Shown: positions 9,670 through 18,318 of the stretch, one piece after another
Layout of the letters: every line of letters begins with the position of its first letter
How positions within the stretch are numbered: position 1 is the stretch's first letter
Source: Candidatus Scalindua rubra
Lineage (GTDB): Bacteria; Planctomycetota; Brocadiia; Brocadiales; Scalinduaceae
Assembly: GCA_001723765.1 (NCBI GenBank)
Contig: MAYW01000031.1
Coordinates: 1 to 36,136, forward strand
DNA: 36,136 bases
Direction: 5' to 3'
Notes under the pieces: generated by a model
What the model was told of the DNA's origin: nothing
Seen by the model: only the letters and a program-made list of their open reading frames with translations
Database searches by the model: none
Translations under genes and position numbers: made by a program

Positions 9670-9887
9670 ATTTTTGATCAGAAAATAGATTCCCGATCAG
9701 AGTCGGCCCGCCTGCCATCTGTCGGGCAGGGAATGACAATGTGTTGTATTCTCTGTCATTCCCGTGGTATTGCCCGCGTGGCAAGCCCCGTAGAATATAT
9801 AATGCAAAATTGGATTCCTCCAGAAAAAGGAGGGAAAAAGGCCCTGCTTTCGCAGGTAATCCAGTTAGTAATTATTCAACGGGGCAA

Positions 9888-9917
9888 GCCCGTCCGAACG
9901 GATTCATCCGGGCGGGC
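9888..9917. repeat. REP-like palindrome, copy A
   Basis: A 30-base GC-rich palindrome with arms GCCCGTCCG and CGGGCGGGC. A second copy at 10903-10932 matches at about 25 of 30 positions. The two flank the DICT gene pair. Confidence 0.6.
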
Positions 9918-10020
9918 AAACAGGGAATCTAGATTTTTCATAATTCGTGGTAATCCGTAAGGTCATGAGGGTTTAACATAAGAATGGAGAAATGTTTTGG
10001 TTTTACAGAAAGAAGACACT

Positions 10021-10296
10021 ATGCATCGAACTGATGAATCAGTGGTAGCTAAGAAAAAGCGAAAACCGCTATCATGGATGACTTCCAATAGGTTTAGATG
10101 GATATTCCAGGTCGTGTTCTTGATTATAACAATATATATAGGATGGAAGTTTTATTTATTTGTAGTCTTTATGAATACGGCAAGAGTTACCGGATACTGG
10201 CACAATAATATAACATTGCAGGAATACATGTACAGGATTGCAGATATAAATAATCCTAAGTATCAACATAAACAGGGAAAGTTTGAAGTTGAATAA
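10021..10296 (+). CDS. Small membrane protein, function unknown
   Basis: 91 residues if started at ATG 10021, which has GAAAGAAG a few bases upstream; a TTG at 9997 would add eight residues. A basic N-terminus is followed by one strong membrane helix (about 28-50, RWIFQVVFLIITIYIGWKFY) and a polar tail. The helix resembles the first helix of NapH/CcoG-like ferredoxin membrane proteins, but no cysteine motif follows, so it may be a truncated relative or unrelated. It overlaps the next gene by 14 bases, which suggests coupled expression. Confidence 0.6.
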   Translation: MHRTDESVVAKKKRKPLSWMTSNRFRWIFQVVFLIITIYIGWKFYLFVVFMNTARVTGYWHNNITLQEYMYRIADINNPKYQHKQGKFEVE

Positions 10297-10864
10297 AAGT
10301 AACCTTTTCCATGATCTGATAGTAGAAGTAAGGGCCTTAAAAGAATTTCATAACCCTGGTTTACTTTTAGAAGACCTCCATATTGATTCACTCGATGGAG
10401 AATATCATTTTACGACCTCAAGAGAAACTTTATTTATGATGAGCAGAGTTATCGAGGATTCTTTGAAGTTACATAAAAAAAGATGTACATTATATTCGGG
10501 GTTTCAAGAGTTAAGTAGATTTGTGGAACACAATGAAAGATATGCAAAATTAGCAAATTATGCTGATCAGATATTTATTATAGGTGTTGCAGATTCACCT
10601 ATTGAAAAAATTGCGGACAATGTTCATATACTAACAAAAAATGCAGACCTAATTCGTGAAAACCGGATATCAATCATTAAAAATAAGAATATCCATATTT
10701 CTCTGATAGCAGAAGAAATACCTTCCGGGAAACATCACGAAAGGTATATAGGTTTTTACACAAACAGTAAGATACTTACCGAAAAAGCAGTAGATTTATT
10801 AATTGGTAAAAAAATACTGAGTAATGATACACTTTTAGGCAAACAAACCTATTTTGATATCTAA
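10283..10864 (+). CDS. DICT-like sensory domain protein
   Basis: A 193-residue protein of soluble character. From about residue 62 it follows the pattern of the DICT domain seen next to GGDEF and two-component modules: a GFQELSRF motif, ERYAKLANYADQIFIIGV, and a later ISLIAEE, then ERYIGFYTNSKILTEKAVDLL. Here it stands alone, without an output domain. No ATG is available; TTG 10283 (or 10289) is the only practical start and overlaps the upstream gene, consistent with translational coupling. DICT assignment is by eye; the ligand is unknown. Confidence 0.55.
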   Translation: MKLNKSNLFHDLIVEVRALKEFHNPGLLLEDLHIDSLDGEYHFTTSRETLFMMSRVIEDSLKLHKKRCTLYSGFQELSRFVEHNERYAKLANYADQIFIIGVADSPIEKIADNVHILTKNADLIRENRISIIKNKNIHISLIAEEIPSGKHHERYIGFYTNSKILTEKAVDLLIGKKILSNDTLLGKQTYFDI

Positions 10865-10902
10865 AAGAACTTAGCTCCCTTCGGTCGCTAACTTCTTGTT
10901 TT

Positions 10903-10932
10903 GCCCGTCCGAACGGACATAGCCGGGCGGGC
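10903..10932. repeat. REP-like palindrome, copy B
   Basis: Arms GCCCGTCCG and CGGGCGGGC, about 25 of 30 bases shared with 9888-9917. It lies directly after the DICT gene and could act as a 3' stem. Confidence 0.6.
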
Positions 10933-11030
10933 TTCGCAAAATAAAAAATTGCGCTGATAACTGTAGACCATCCTTGTAGTGCAAAGAATAAGTTTTATAA
11001 GATTAAATATTTTAATAATTTCAGAGAGAG

Positions 11031-11729
11031 ATGATTGATTCTAAATTGATAATCCTAGCTATAAGTCCGCATCCCGATGACGTAGAAGGTGGTATGGGAG
11101 GCGGTATAATAAAATTTCTAAAACTTGGCCATGAAGTTCACGTTGTCGATCTTACAGATGGAGAACCCACTCCACATGGAACCATAGAAATAAGGCGCAA
11201 AGAATGTGAAAAGGCGACCGATTTACTTGGTTTAACCAGTAGAATAACTCTAGACTTTCCAAATCGTTATCTTTTTGACAATGTAGAAACAAGAAAAAAA
11301 GTGACTGAAGTGATTCGCAGAGTAAGACCTGATATTCTGTTTCTGCCTTATTGGGAGGATGCACACCCGGACCATATACAAACTACACAGATAGGTGAAG
11401 CGGCAAGATTCTATGCAAAGCTAACAAAAACTGATATGGCAGGTGAACCATGGTATCCTAAACGTGTTTTTTATTATCTATGGTCTCACCTGAAGGTTCA
11501 TCTTTCGCCGGCCTTTATTATTGATATTAGTGACGAGTTTGAAAAAAAGGTTGAGGTAGTAAAATCCTATAAGTCTCAATTTGCTTTTAATGAAGAAAGA
11601 TGGAAACACATAAATGGATTATTGCATGCTTATGGGCAGTATTTTGGGGCATTGATTGGAACACGGTATGGGGAACCCTTTGCGAGTCGTGAAAAGTTAG
11701 GATTGAGAGATATAAGAGAGTTAATATAG
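11031..11729 (+). CDS. PIG-L/LmbE family deacetylase, BshB1-like
   Basis: A 232-residue zinc-dependent N-deacetylase. The metal-binding HPDD is at 14-17 and the second HPDH motif at 112-115. LTDGEPTPHGT followed by RRKE (about 41-58) resembles BshB1, which deacetylates GlcNAc-malate in bacillithiol synthesis. The other bacillithiol genes (bshA, bshC) are not in this window, so the substrate is a family-based inference; other PIG-L enzymes act on other GlcNAc conjugates. ATG 11031 follows an AGAGAG ribosome-binding sequence. Confidence 0.85.
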   Translation: MIDSKLIILAISPHPDDVEGGMGGGIIKFLKLGHEVHVVDLTDGEPTPHGTIEIRRKECEKATDLLGLTSRITLDFPNRYLFDNVETRKKVTEVIRRVRPDILFLPYWEDAHPDHIQTTQIGEAARFYAKLTKTDMAGEPWYPKRVFYYLWSHLKVHLSPAFIIDISDEFEKKVEVVKSYKSQFAFNEERWKHINGLLHAYGQYFGALIGTRYGEPFASREKLGLRDIRELI

Positions 11730-11814
11730 CCTAACCTGGACAAGCCAGCCACTAAAGTCGCCCCTGTGAACAACTCAAGGTACGCCTCAGGCGGGAACCA
11801 AACATGTTTAATAA

Positions 11815-11945
11815 ATTACAAATCTCAAATTACAAATTCCAAACAAATTCCAAATTACAATTACCGAATGATCCAAACCAGTTTGTTTGTAATTTTGGAT
11901 TTGGTCATTGGAATTTGTTTGTTATTTGGGATTTGTTATTTGGTG
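11815..11945. repeat. AT-rich imperfect inverted repeat
   Basis: The left half is rich in AAATTCCAAA and AATTACAA units; the right half carries the complementary TTTGTAATTTTGGATTTGG and GGAATTTGTTTG. The whole could fold into a long imperfect hairpin. A 69-codon open frame at 11766-11975 is composed of this repeat and is not called. It occupies most of the 311-base gap before the AIR-synthase-like gene, whose other content is a GAGCTAAGCTCAGC repeat at 11989-12002. Confidence 0.65.
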
Positions 11946-11988
11946 CTTATCAGATACCCTGAAAAACTCTATTAATAAATATTTTGCA

Positions 11989-12002
11989 GAGCTAAGCTCA
12001 GC
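11989..12002. repeat. GAGCTAAGCTCAGC repeat
   Basis: The same 13-14 bases occur at 498-510, and in reverse orientation at 25084-25097. Nearby CCAAAATTGGTTAAAA (about 12007-12022) also recurs near 5095. These belong to a dispersed intergenic repeat family of unknown role. Confidence 0.6.
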
Positions 12003-12041
12003 TTTGCCAAAATTGGTTAAAACTTTTTTGTTAAGATACAA

Positions 12042-13050
12042 ATGAATACATTTCGAGTCGGCAAGTTACCTATAGAACTCCTTGATGAATTGTTGAGTAC
12101 TATTGACAAAAAAAGACCCAAGAATTATTGTCGGTCCAAAAGTTGGTGAGGATGCCACAGTAATTGATTTTGGAGATAAATATCTTATCGCAAAAACAGA
12201 TCCAATTACCTTTACCACATATAATATAGGATGGTACATGGTCAATGTGAATGCAAATGATATTGCAACGATGGGGGGAACGCCTAAATGGCTTCTGGCA
12301 TCTATCTTTTTACCTGAGAATAAAACTGATACTAAATTGGTTAAAGAAATATTTCATGATATTGAAAAAGCTGCAAGTGAATTAGGAATTGCTCTCTGTG
12401 GTGGGCATACAGAAATTACTCATGGTTTGGATAGGCCTATAGTGTCGGGACATATGCTTGGGGAAGTTAACAAGGAAAAATTAGTGTCAAACTCAAATGC
12501 GAAAGCAGGAGATGAGATTTTGCTAACTAAAGGTATTGCAATAGAGGGGATGGCGCTTCTTGCGAGGGAAAGGGAGAAAGAATTAAGTGAAAAATATGGT
12601 GATTTATTTGTCAAAAAAGTTCAAAATTATTTATACAATCCAGGAATTAGTGTCGTAAAGGATGCTCTTATTGCGAATCAAGTGGCTAATATTCATGCGA
12701 TGCATGACCCAACCGAAGGTGGACTGGCAACCGGATTATTCGAACTTGCGAAGGTATCGAATACGGGTGTTGTTATTTATGCAGAAAAAATTAATTGTTT
12801 AGATGAAACAAGGGTATTGTGTTCTGAGTATAAACTAGATCCAATGGGTGTTATCGCTTCCGGAGCGTTGTTAATAGTAATAGACCCTGATGACAGAAAA
12901 GCAGTGTTAAACAAACTTACACGAAATAGCATTGAATGTTCAGTTATTGGAAAATTGACTAATGAAGAAGAAGGTTTGAAAATAATAGAAAATGGAGAGG
13001 TTAAAGACCTGCCTTTTTTTCAAGTAGATGAGATTACAAAGGTCATCTAA
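12042..13050 (+). CDS. AIR synthase-related (PurM/HypE-like) protein with a +1 poly-A frameshift near its N-terminus
   Basis: A PurM-superfamily ATP-binding protein of the ThiL/HypE/SelD fold, specific reaction unknown. From ATG 12042 the frame encodes MNTFRVGKLPIELLDELL, then breaks at seven A (12108-12114). Dropping one A gives KKDPRIIVGPKVGEDATVID and the rest of the protein: AKTDPITF, VNANDIATMGG, CGGHTEIT and MHDPTEGGL. The start of the family normally reads GKLP.ELL..LL and then DPR..VGP..GEDAA, so the two pieces belong together. A TTG at 12103 could start a shortened form, but that would lose the conserved opening. The product would be 335 residues if corrected. Confidence 0.82.
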
Positions 13051-13263
13051 ATCTTACCTAAATTTAGCGATTTATGCTCGCCCGCCCGACAATCTTTCTG
13101 GCGAGTACCGAACGGTACGTTCGGGTAGCCGCATCCTTTAGGTTGCGCAACTTACGTGAAATTTTTATGAACCCATATGTTGATGAGAAACGCAGGCTAA
13201 AGCCTGCGACTACTTTGAGATATCAAAATAAATCGCTCAATTTAGGACTTACTCATAATTAGC
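13051..13263. other. Intergenic region with small palindromes, no supported gene
   Basis: It contains CCGAACGGTACGTTCGG (about 13108-13124) and CGCAGGCTAAAGCCTGCG (about 13191-13208), both hairpin-forming. A 62-codon frame at 13074-13262 is built from these repeats and is not credible as a gene. The hflKC promoter follows. Confidence 0.55.
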
Positions 13264-13292
13264 TTGACACATTCAGATATTATCTGTAAAAT
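13264..13292 (+). promoter_or_regulatory. Sigma-70 promoter of hflKC
   Basis: TTGACA (13264-13269), a 17-base spacer and TAAAAT (13287-13292) give a near-consensus promoter. The predicted start is about 90 bases before the hflK ATG. An AAGGAG at 13313 precedes a possible 18-codon leader frame starting TTG at 13331, which I do not call. Confidence 0.7.
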
Positions 13293-13390
13293 TTATAAAG
13301 AAAGTATTTTTTAAGGAGATATTATAAAATTTGCAGGTTGTATGTATCGGTAATAAAGTGCTTATACAATCCAGTGTTAAGGAATAAATA

Positions 13391-14386
13391 ATGAATGGTT
13401 ATAGAGAAAGTCCAGACTTTAGCTTTGATAAAATAAAATTTGACCCCTTTAAGAAATACATAATACCTGTAGCTATCGTAATAGGTATTATTATCACTGG
13501 ATATAGTTCAATATATACAGTGAAGGCTAATCAGGAAGCGGTGATATTGAGGTTTGGTAAGTATGTTGAGACGGTTGGGCCAGGATTGCATTTTAAATTA
13601 CCATTTAGGATTGATAGGGTATTTGCTCGTGAAGTTAAGCGTATTTATAACGAAGAATTTGGCTATAGAACCCTTCGTTCTGGTAGAGAAAGCATTATTG
13701 ACTACGATTTTAGAGGTTCAAAGGAAGTTTCTTTAATGTTGACGGGGGATAGAAATTGTGCCGAGGTAAATTGGGTAGTAAGGTATAAAATTAAAAACCT
13801 GAAGGATTATCTCTTTAATGTGAGGAATGTGGGGGCGACTATAAGAGATGTGTCTGAAGCTGTAATGAGAAAAACTGTAGGTGACAGGTCTGTTGATGAG
13901 GTATTGACCATTGGAAGAAGGGAAATAGAGATGACTGTAGAAAAGGAGATAGAGGAGGGCCTTGATTTTTACGGTTGTGGAATTGCTGTACAAGTAGTTA
14001 ACTTAAAAGGCGTTGATCCCCCTGCGCAAGTTAAGGATGCCTTTGATGCTGTTAACAAGGCCGTGCAATTAAGAGATCAGATTATAAATGAAGCTGAAGG
14101 AAAGAAGAATAAAATCATACCAGCCGCTGAGGGAAAGAAGGAACAGGTAATTAGAGAAGCGGAAGGGTATAAAATAAAGAGAATAAATGAGGCAACGGGT
14201 GATACCAGTGCATTTCTTGCTGTCTGGAGGGAGTATGAGAAGGCAAAAGACGTAACGAGGAGAAGGCTTTACCTTGAAACTATGGAAAAGATAATACCAG
14301 AATGTGAGGAGGTCTATATCATTGACAAAGAACAAAAAGGTATTCTGCCAATACTAAATCTGGGAGAAAGTAAAATAACAAAATGA
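13391..14386 (+). CDS. hflK: HflK-like SPFH/band 7 membrane protein
   Basis: A 331-residue protein. One membrane helix (about 24-45) is followed by the SPFH domain (VKANQEAVILRFGKYVETVGPGLHFKLPF) and a long alpha-helical region rich in EAEGKK/EAEGYK repeats (about 230-275). HflK pairs with HflC in a large ring that surrounds and restrains the FtsH membrane protease. The order hflK then hflC with a 4-base ATGA overlap supports the assignment. The start follows AAGGA. The protein lacks the glycine-rich N-terminal region of E. coli HflK and instead begins with a short polar segment. Confidence 0.9.
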   Translation: MNGYRESPDFSFDKIKFDPFKKYIIPVAIVIGIIITGYSSIYTVKANQEAVILRFGKYVETVGPGLHFKLPFRIDRVFAREVKRIYNEEFGYRTLRSGRESIIDYDFRGSKEVSLMLTGDRNCAEVNWVVRYKIKNLKDYLFNVRNVGATIRDVSEAVMRKTVGDRSVDEVLTIGRREIEMTVEKEIEEGLDFYGCGIAVQVVNLKGVDPPAQVKDAFDAVNKAVQLRDQIINEAEGKKNKIIPAAEGKKEQVIREAEGYKIKRINEATGDTSAFLAVWREYEKAKDVTRRRLYLETMEKIIPECEEVYIIDKEQKGILPILNLGESKITK

Positions 14387-15342
14387 ACAAAGAACAGACA
14401 AAAACATTAATGATAATAATACCCATAATAGCCGTAGTGGCAATAATTATCATAGCCAGCAGCGCATTTTATGTTGTTGACATCAGATCACAGGCCGTAG
14501 TTATCCAATTTGGTAAACCTGTTAAGGTTGTAACTGAACCAGGCTTAAACGTAAAAGCACCTTTTATTCAAAAAGTGAGATATTTCGAAAAAAGAATCTT
14601 AGAGTGGGATGGGGAACCGAGTGATATCTTAACAAGAGATAAAGAAAACATCGGCGTTAATACCTGGGCTCGCTGGAAAATCGTGGACCCATTGAAATTT
14701 TATACCTCATTAGGAAGGGAAAGTAGAGGGCAAGGTGTGTTGGATGAGGTTATTGAGTCTGCTGTAAAGAACATCGTAAGTTCATACCCTTTGAATGAGA
14801 TACTTAGAGATACGAATCGAAAGCTCGTGTATACAACTGTAGAGCTGGAAAAGGCGGAAATAGCTAAGAAAGTACACGTTGACAAGGGGAGGGCAAAATT
14901 AGTCGAAGAAATAAAATTTATGGCAAATAGTGGATTAAGTGAAAGGTACGGTTTAGAATTAATTGATGTCAGGATTAAGCATATTAATTATGTGCCGACA
15001 GTTATACCTAAAATATACGACAGAATGCGCTCTGAGAGAATCAGGATTGCAAATAAGTATGAATCTGAGGGTAGAAGAATGGAGGCCAGGATTTTAGGAA
15101 ACATGAAAAAGGAACTCGATGGAATTGAATCCGAAGGATATAAAATAGCAGTTCAAACCAGAGGTGAGGCAGATGCAGATGCGCTCAGGATCTATGCAGA
15201 TGCGTATGAGAAAGCTCCTGAATTTTACTCTTTTACAAAAACCCTTGAAACTTTTGAGAAAACAGTCAATAAGAATACCCGCTTGTATTTAAGCACTGAT
15301 AGTGACTATTATCAGTATTTAAATAAATATACAGAAGAATAA
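14383..15342 (+). CDS. hflC: HflC-like SPFH/band 7 membrane protein
   Basis: A 319-residue partner of HflK. An N-terminal helix (about 9-32) is followed by the SPFH domain (VVDIRSQAVVIQFGKPVKVVTEPGLNVKAPF) and WARWKIVDPLKFY, then a helical region with ESEGRRMEARILG, EGYKIAVQTRGEADADALRIYADAY typical of HflC. The ATG overlaps the hflK stop by 4 bases. Together they would modulate FtsH proteolysis at the inner membrane. No terminator is obvious; 163 non-coding bases follow. Confidence 0.92.
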   Translation: MNKEQTKTLMIIIPIIAVVAIIIIASSAFYVVDIRSQAVVIQFGKPVKVVTEPGLNVKAPFIQKVRYFEKRILEWDGEPSDILTRDKENIGVNTWARWKIVDPLKFYTSLGRESRGQGVLDEVIESAVKNIVSSYPLNEILRDTNRKLVYTTVELEKAEIAKKVHVDKGRAKLVEEIKFMANSGLSERYGLELIDVRIKHINYVPTVIPKIYDRMRSERIRIANKYESEGRRMEARILGNMKKELDGIESEGYKIAVQTRGEADADALRIYADAYEKAPEFYSFTKTLETFEKTVNKNTRLYLSTDSDYYQYLNKYTEE

Positions 15343-15505
15343 TCTGCAATCTTATCTGGAATGGATTTATAAAAGACCTACTTGCATTTCACAGTTACCC
15401 CTTGAAGATGTTTTGTTGCTAAACTGCTATTTTAAATATATCAAATCGCTAATAGTATCACCATCCATATTATATAAGTTATTGTCTTTCCTTTGAAAAA
15501 CATTT

Positions 15506-16912
15506 ATGTACCCAAAACCACACACTATTTATGAAAGCAGAACGGTTTTTGCTTATTTTCTGACGATATCTTGTATACTGCATCTTATCTTTATCTTTTC
15601 AACTTCCAGTTTAAGTCGTATTCTAAAACCAGAGCTCAATCTTAAGGATTACACTTCGGGAAAAGATAAATATGTAATTGAAATAGAACTTGAATCTGGT
15701 ATGGAAAAGGAAAAAAGCATTGAAGCTGAAAAAGAGTTAATGAAGGAGAAAGAGGAAGAAGAGATTGAAGAAAATTTGCCAGAAGAGAAAAGACAACTAT
15801 TTGTAGATACATCAGATAAGGTTGTGGACGAGGAACCTCAAGCAGATACTGATAGAGTAGGAGAAAAAGGTTCTATTGCAAGGGATATGTATAATGAAGA
15901 GGACAATGTAAATGATGAACCCAGATTAGAAAGTGATTTTGAATTACCTGGTGAAGTTCCCGATGTACTTGCATCTGTTGAGCCTCAGGATGCGGGCTTC
16001 CCTATGGAGGCTCTTTATGGCGAGGCTACCGAAAGTGCAACCGGGGCGGTTCCCAAACCTCTGATTGAAGAAGAAATAATCGATAGTTTGTCCGACGAGA
16101 ATAATAATGAGATGATGTCAGCCAGTAATGAAGTTGAGACATTCAATGAGTTGCAGGATGTACCTGTGGTTCAGGATGCAAAATTAGATGATGTTAAAGA
16201 TACAAGTTCTCAGGCCCTGAACCGCCCCCACAGCCCCGCATCCTTGCTTCCGCAAGGAAGCAGCGGGGCTAGCAGCAGTGGGGGTACAGGGCAGGCAGAG
16301 GATAATGATGATATATTGTCTTCTACGCTTGACTCGGAGGTAGTGATTTTGGAAGACAAATCATTTGAGAATAAGGAGACCGAAACGGAAGTTGTAGAGG
16401 AGAGTACGGATGAAATAACTGAGTCTGTTGAAGAATATACAAAAATGGCATCCATTCCTATGACCAAGATGAAGGAAATAGTTGAAGGTAGTAGAGATAG
16501 TATTTCAAACGAATCTCAAGGAGTTAACGTTCCAGCCGGGGATGATGTTCCTTTTTTTGAAGACAATATATCAAATGCGCCACTTCCTGGTAAAGAATCT
16601 TTTAATATAAAGAAACATGAATATGCGCCATATTACAAACATATAAGAGACAAGGTAAGATTGTATTGGTTATTACAGTATGGTACAGATGCATCTATTA
16701 ATCAAGTAACCGAAGATTACAAGCCCATAATTGTAACATTCAAGGTACTTCCTGCTGGTAGAATTGTTGATGTAATAATCATAGATTCAGCGGGAAATGA
16801 GCTGTTAGCGTCTAAGATTAGAATATCTATTCAAAATACTATCTTGAATAAATTCCCGGAATATATTGATGAAAAATACATAAATGTTAGGTTTAGTTAC
16901 TATTTCTTTTAA
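15506..16912 (+). CDS. TonB/TolA-like periplasmic energy-transducing protein
   Basis: A 468-residue protein. One N-terminal membrane helix (about 10-30) is followed by a very long acidic linker rich in E, D and S (about 55-370) and a C-terminal globular part (about 375-468, YYKHIRDKVRLYW, then ITVTFKV-like strands and GRIVDVIIIDSAGN). This resembles TonB/TolA C-terminal domains. It directly precedes ExbB/TolQ and ExbD/TolR genes, so the three probably form one proton-motive-force-driven complex spanning the periplasm. The linker is acidic, whereas TonB linkers are usually proline/lysine rich. A GC-rich palindrome is inserted in frame at 16224-16284. The ribosome binding site is weak. Confidence 0.78.
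   Translation: MYPKPHTIYESRTVFAYFLTISCILHLIFIFSTSSLSRILKPELNLKDYTSGKDKYVIEIELESGMEKEKSIEAEKELMKEKEEEEIEENLPEEKRQLFVDTSDKVVDEEPQADTDRVGEKGSIARDMYNEEDNVNDEPRLESDFELPGEVPDVLASVEPQDAGFPMEALYGEATESATGAVPKPLIEEEIIDSLSDENNNEMMSASNEVETFNELQDVPVVQDAKLDDVKDTSSQALNRPHSPASLLPQGSSGASSSGGTGQAEDNDDILSSTLDSEVVILEDKSFENKETETEVVEESTDEITESVEEYTKMASIPMTKMKEIVEGSRDSISNESQGVNVPAGDDVPFFEDNISNAPLPGKESFNIKKHEYAPYYKHIRDKVRLYWLLQYGTDASINQVTEDYKPIIVTFKVLPAGRIVDVIIIDSAGNELLASKIRISIQNTILNKFPEYIDEKYINVRFSYYFF
16224..16284. repeat. GC-rich palindrome inside the TonB-like coding sequence
   Basis: Nested arms CCCCCA/TGGGGG, AGCCCCGC/GCGGGGCT and CCTTGC/GCAAGG around a TTCC loop. It encodes a P-, S- and G-rich stretch within the acidic linker without breaking the frame. 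Its base composition is very unlike the flanking AT-rich gene. Confidence 0.75.
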
Positions 16913-16927
16913 TGTGGAGGTAGTGTA

Positions 16928-17536
16928 TTGGGATGGTTGATAGGCGGCGGCCCGATAATGATACCTTTGTTTATTTGTTCTATTCTTGCTCTCGCGGTTA
17001 TCCTGGAGCGTACTATAAACCTTAGAAAGAACCGTATTGTAAGACTAGAACTAATAGATGTAATAAATGCTATTAAGGGTCCGGAAGACATTCAAATTAT
17101 TTTGACGAGATGCAATGCTATAAAGGGGCCGTTTTCAAATATTATTAAACGTGCGATCTCTAATATTCATTTGTCAAGAGAAGAAAAGGTGTTGGATATC
17201 CAGGCTGCAGGAAGGCAGGAGGCTAAAGCCCTGGAGAGAATGTTGGTTGTACTGGAAGTTATTACGGCTATTGCCCCACTTCTTGGGTTGCTGGGAACGG
17301 TGCTTGGTATGAGTCAGGTCTTCGACGTGATATCAGAAATAGGATTAGGACAGACAAAGGCATTTTCTGGAGGAATAGCACAAGCCCTCAGAACTACCAT
17401 AATTGGACTGAGCATAGCAATACCATGCCTGGTAGCATACAGTAGTTTCGATAGAAAAGTTGATATTATGATACTCGAGATGGAGAAATATTCACTGTCT
17501 CTTTTAAACAAACTTTATGCTAAAAGAAATAAGTAA
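16928..17536 (+). CDS. ExbB/TolQ/MotA-type proton channel protein
   Basis: A 202-residue protein with three membrane helices (about 5-25, 110-135 and 150-175). The family core is IAPLLGLLGTVLGM followed by a GGIAQAL segment and a last helix ending in a short cytoplasmic tail. It would form the proton-conducting stator with the next gene product. TTG 16928 is used as the start because GGAGG lies about 8 bases upstream and the ORF has no suitable ATG nearby. Only 15 bases separate it from the TonB-like gene. Confidence 0.9.
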   Translation: MGWLIGGGPIMIPLFICSILALAVILERTINLRKNRIVRLELIDVINAIKGPEDIQIILTRCNAIKGPFSNIIKRAISNIHLSREEKVLDIQAAGRQEAKALERMLVVLEVITAIAPLLGLLGTVLGMSQVFDVISEIGLGQTKAFSGGIAQALRTTIIGLSIAIPCLVAYSSFDRKVDIMILEMEKYSLSLLNKLYAKRNK

Positions 17537-17538
17537 AC

Positions 17539-17958
17539 ATGCAGTTTCGCCAAAAACGCTTTATAAAACCAGTAATAAATATTGCGCCAATAGTAGATGT
17601 TCTCTTTTTGCTTTTAATCTTTTTTATGGTTACATCTACGTTTGTAGAACAACCTAACATTAAGTTGGAATTGCCATCTACTAAACATTATGAGGCAAGT
17701 AAGATAGAAAGAACAGTATTAACCATATCTCGCGATGGACAATTATTTTTACAAGATATGCCGGTTGATAAAAAAGACCTGGAAAAAGAACTTAGGCGGG
17801 TGATTTTGGACACAGGGGATGAGATATTGGTTTTAAAGGCTGATAAGTGGATACCATATGGAGTTGTGGTTGATATTATGGATGATGCCAAAGGGGCAGG
17901 GTTTAGAAAAGTAATTGCCCCAACAATCATGGAGGAGGAAGTGGGGAGTAGGGAGTAG
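17539..17958 (+). CDS. ExbD/TolR family protein
   Basis: A 139-residue single-pass protein. The membrane helix (about 15-36) carries the conserved aspartate in IAPIVDVLFLLLIFFMVTSTF-like sequence (the proton-handling D near residue 19), followed by a periplasmic domain. It starts 2 bases after the exbB-like stop. The last residues (EEEVGSRE) run into a GGAGTAG tandem repeat that continues after the stop, so the natural C-terminus may have been altered by repeat expansion. Confidence 0.9.
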   Translation: MQFRQKRFIKPVINIAPIVDVLFLLLIFFMVTSTFVEQPNIKLELPSTKHYEASKIERTVLTISRDGQLFLQDMPVDKKDLEKELRRVILDTGDEILVLKADKWIPYGVVVDIMDDAKGAGFRKVIAPTIMEEEVGSRE

Positions 17959-17976
17959 GGAGTAGAGAGTAATGCT

Positions 17977-17999
17977 GGTTCAGACTTGCAGTCTGAACC
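17977..17999. repeat. Perfect 10-bp hairpin after the ExbD gene
   Basis: GGTTCAGACT and AGTCTGAACC pair around a TGC loop. No T-run follows, so an intrinsic terminator is not certain. The remainder of the 360-base gap to mazG shows nothing further apart from GGAGTAG repeats at 17943-17965. Confidence 0.6.
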
Positions 18000-18318
18000 G
18001 AAATGTTTAGTTCAAGAGAGTAGAGGGAATTATGATTAGTATCGAATAACGAATATTGAACCAGCAAAAAAATCCAATGTTATTAAAAAAAATGTAGTGG
18101 AAACCTTCAGGTTTCTATTTCTATGATTGCTATATTATAATGGAAAGTTAAAGTCGTACCATAGGTAGATCTGCCTCTGGCATGACCTTCCGCTACAGTC
18201 TGCTAGTTTATGTACATTTTTTGAAATTGCTTAATTCAGAGACATTACCTACAAATATCCGTGAATATCATTGGAACTCAATTACAAGAAAATATATTAG
18301 AAAGGAACATGGAATTTA

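Larger units (their letters stand above)
9278..10020. other. 743-base intergenic region without a supported gene
   Basis: It holds several short palindromes (for example CCCTGCGAGAGCAGGG, CCTGTCCTGACGACAGG and a GCCCGTCC... repeat at 9888-9917) and a candidate promoter at 9640. Open frames on both strands near 9570-9960 are made of these repeat fragments and have no ribosome binding site or recognisable protein, so I do not call them. Confidence 0.6.

Noticed and set aside
9733-9960. Plus-strand open frames of 60-75 codons
   Set aside because: Made of repeat fragments, without ribosome binding site or protein features.
12103-13050. Treating the AIR-synthase-like protein as starting at TTG 12103
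   Set aside because: The conserved family opening GKLP-ELL lies upstream in another frame and joins if one A is removed.
13074-13262. Open frame of 62 codons before hflK
   Set aside because: It consists of palindromic repeat sequence (CCGAACGG and CGCAGGCTAAAGCCTGCG) and ends at the promoter.
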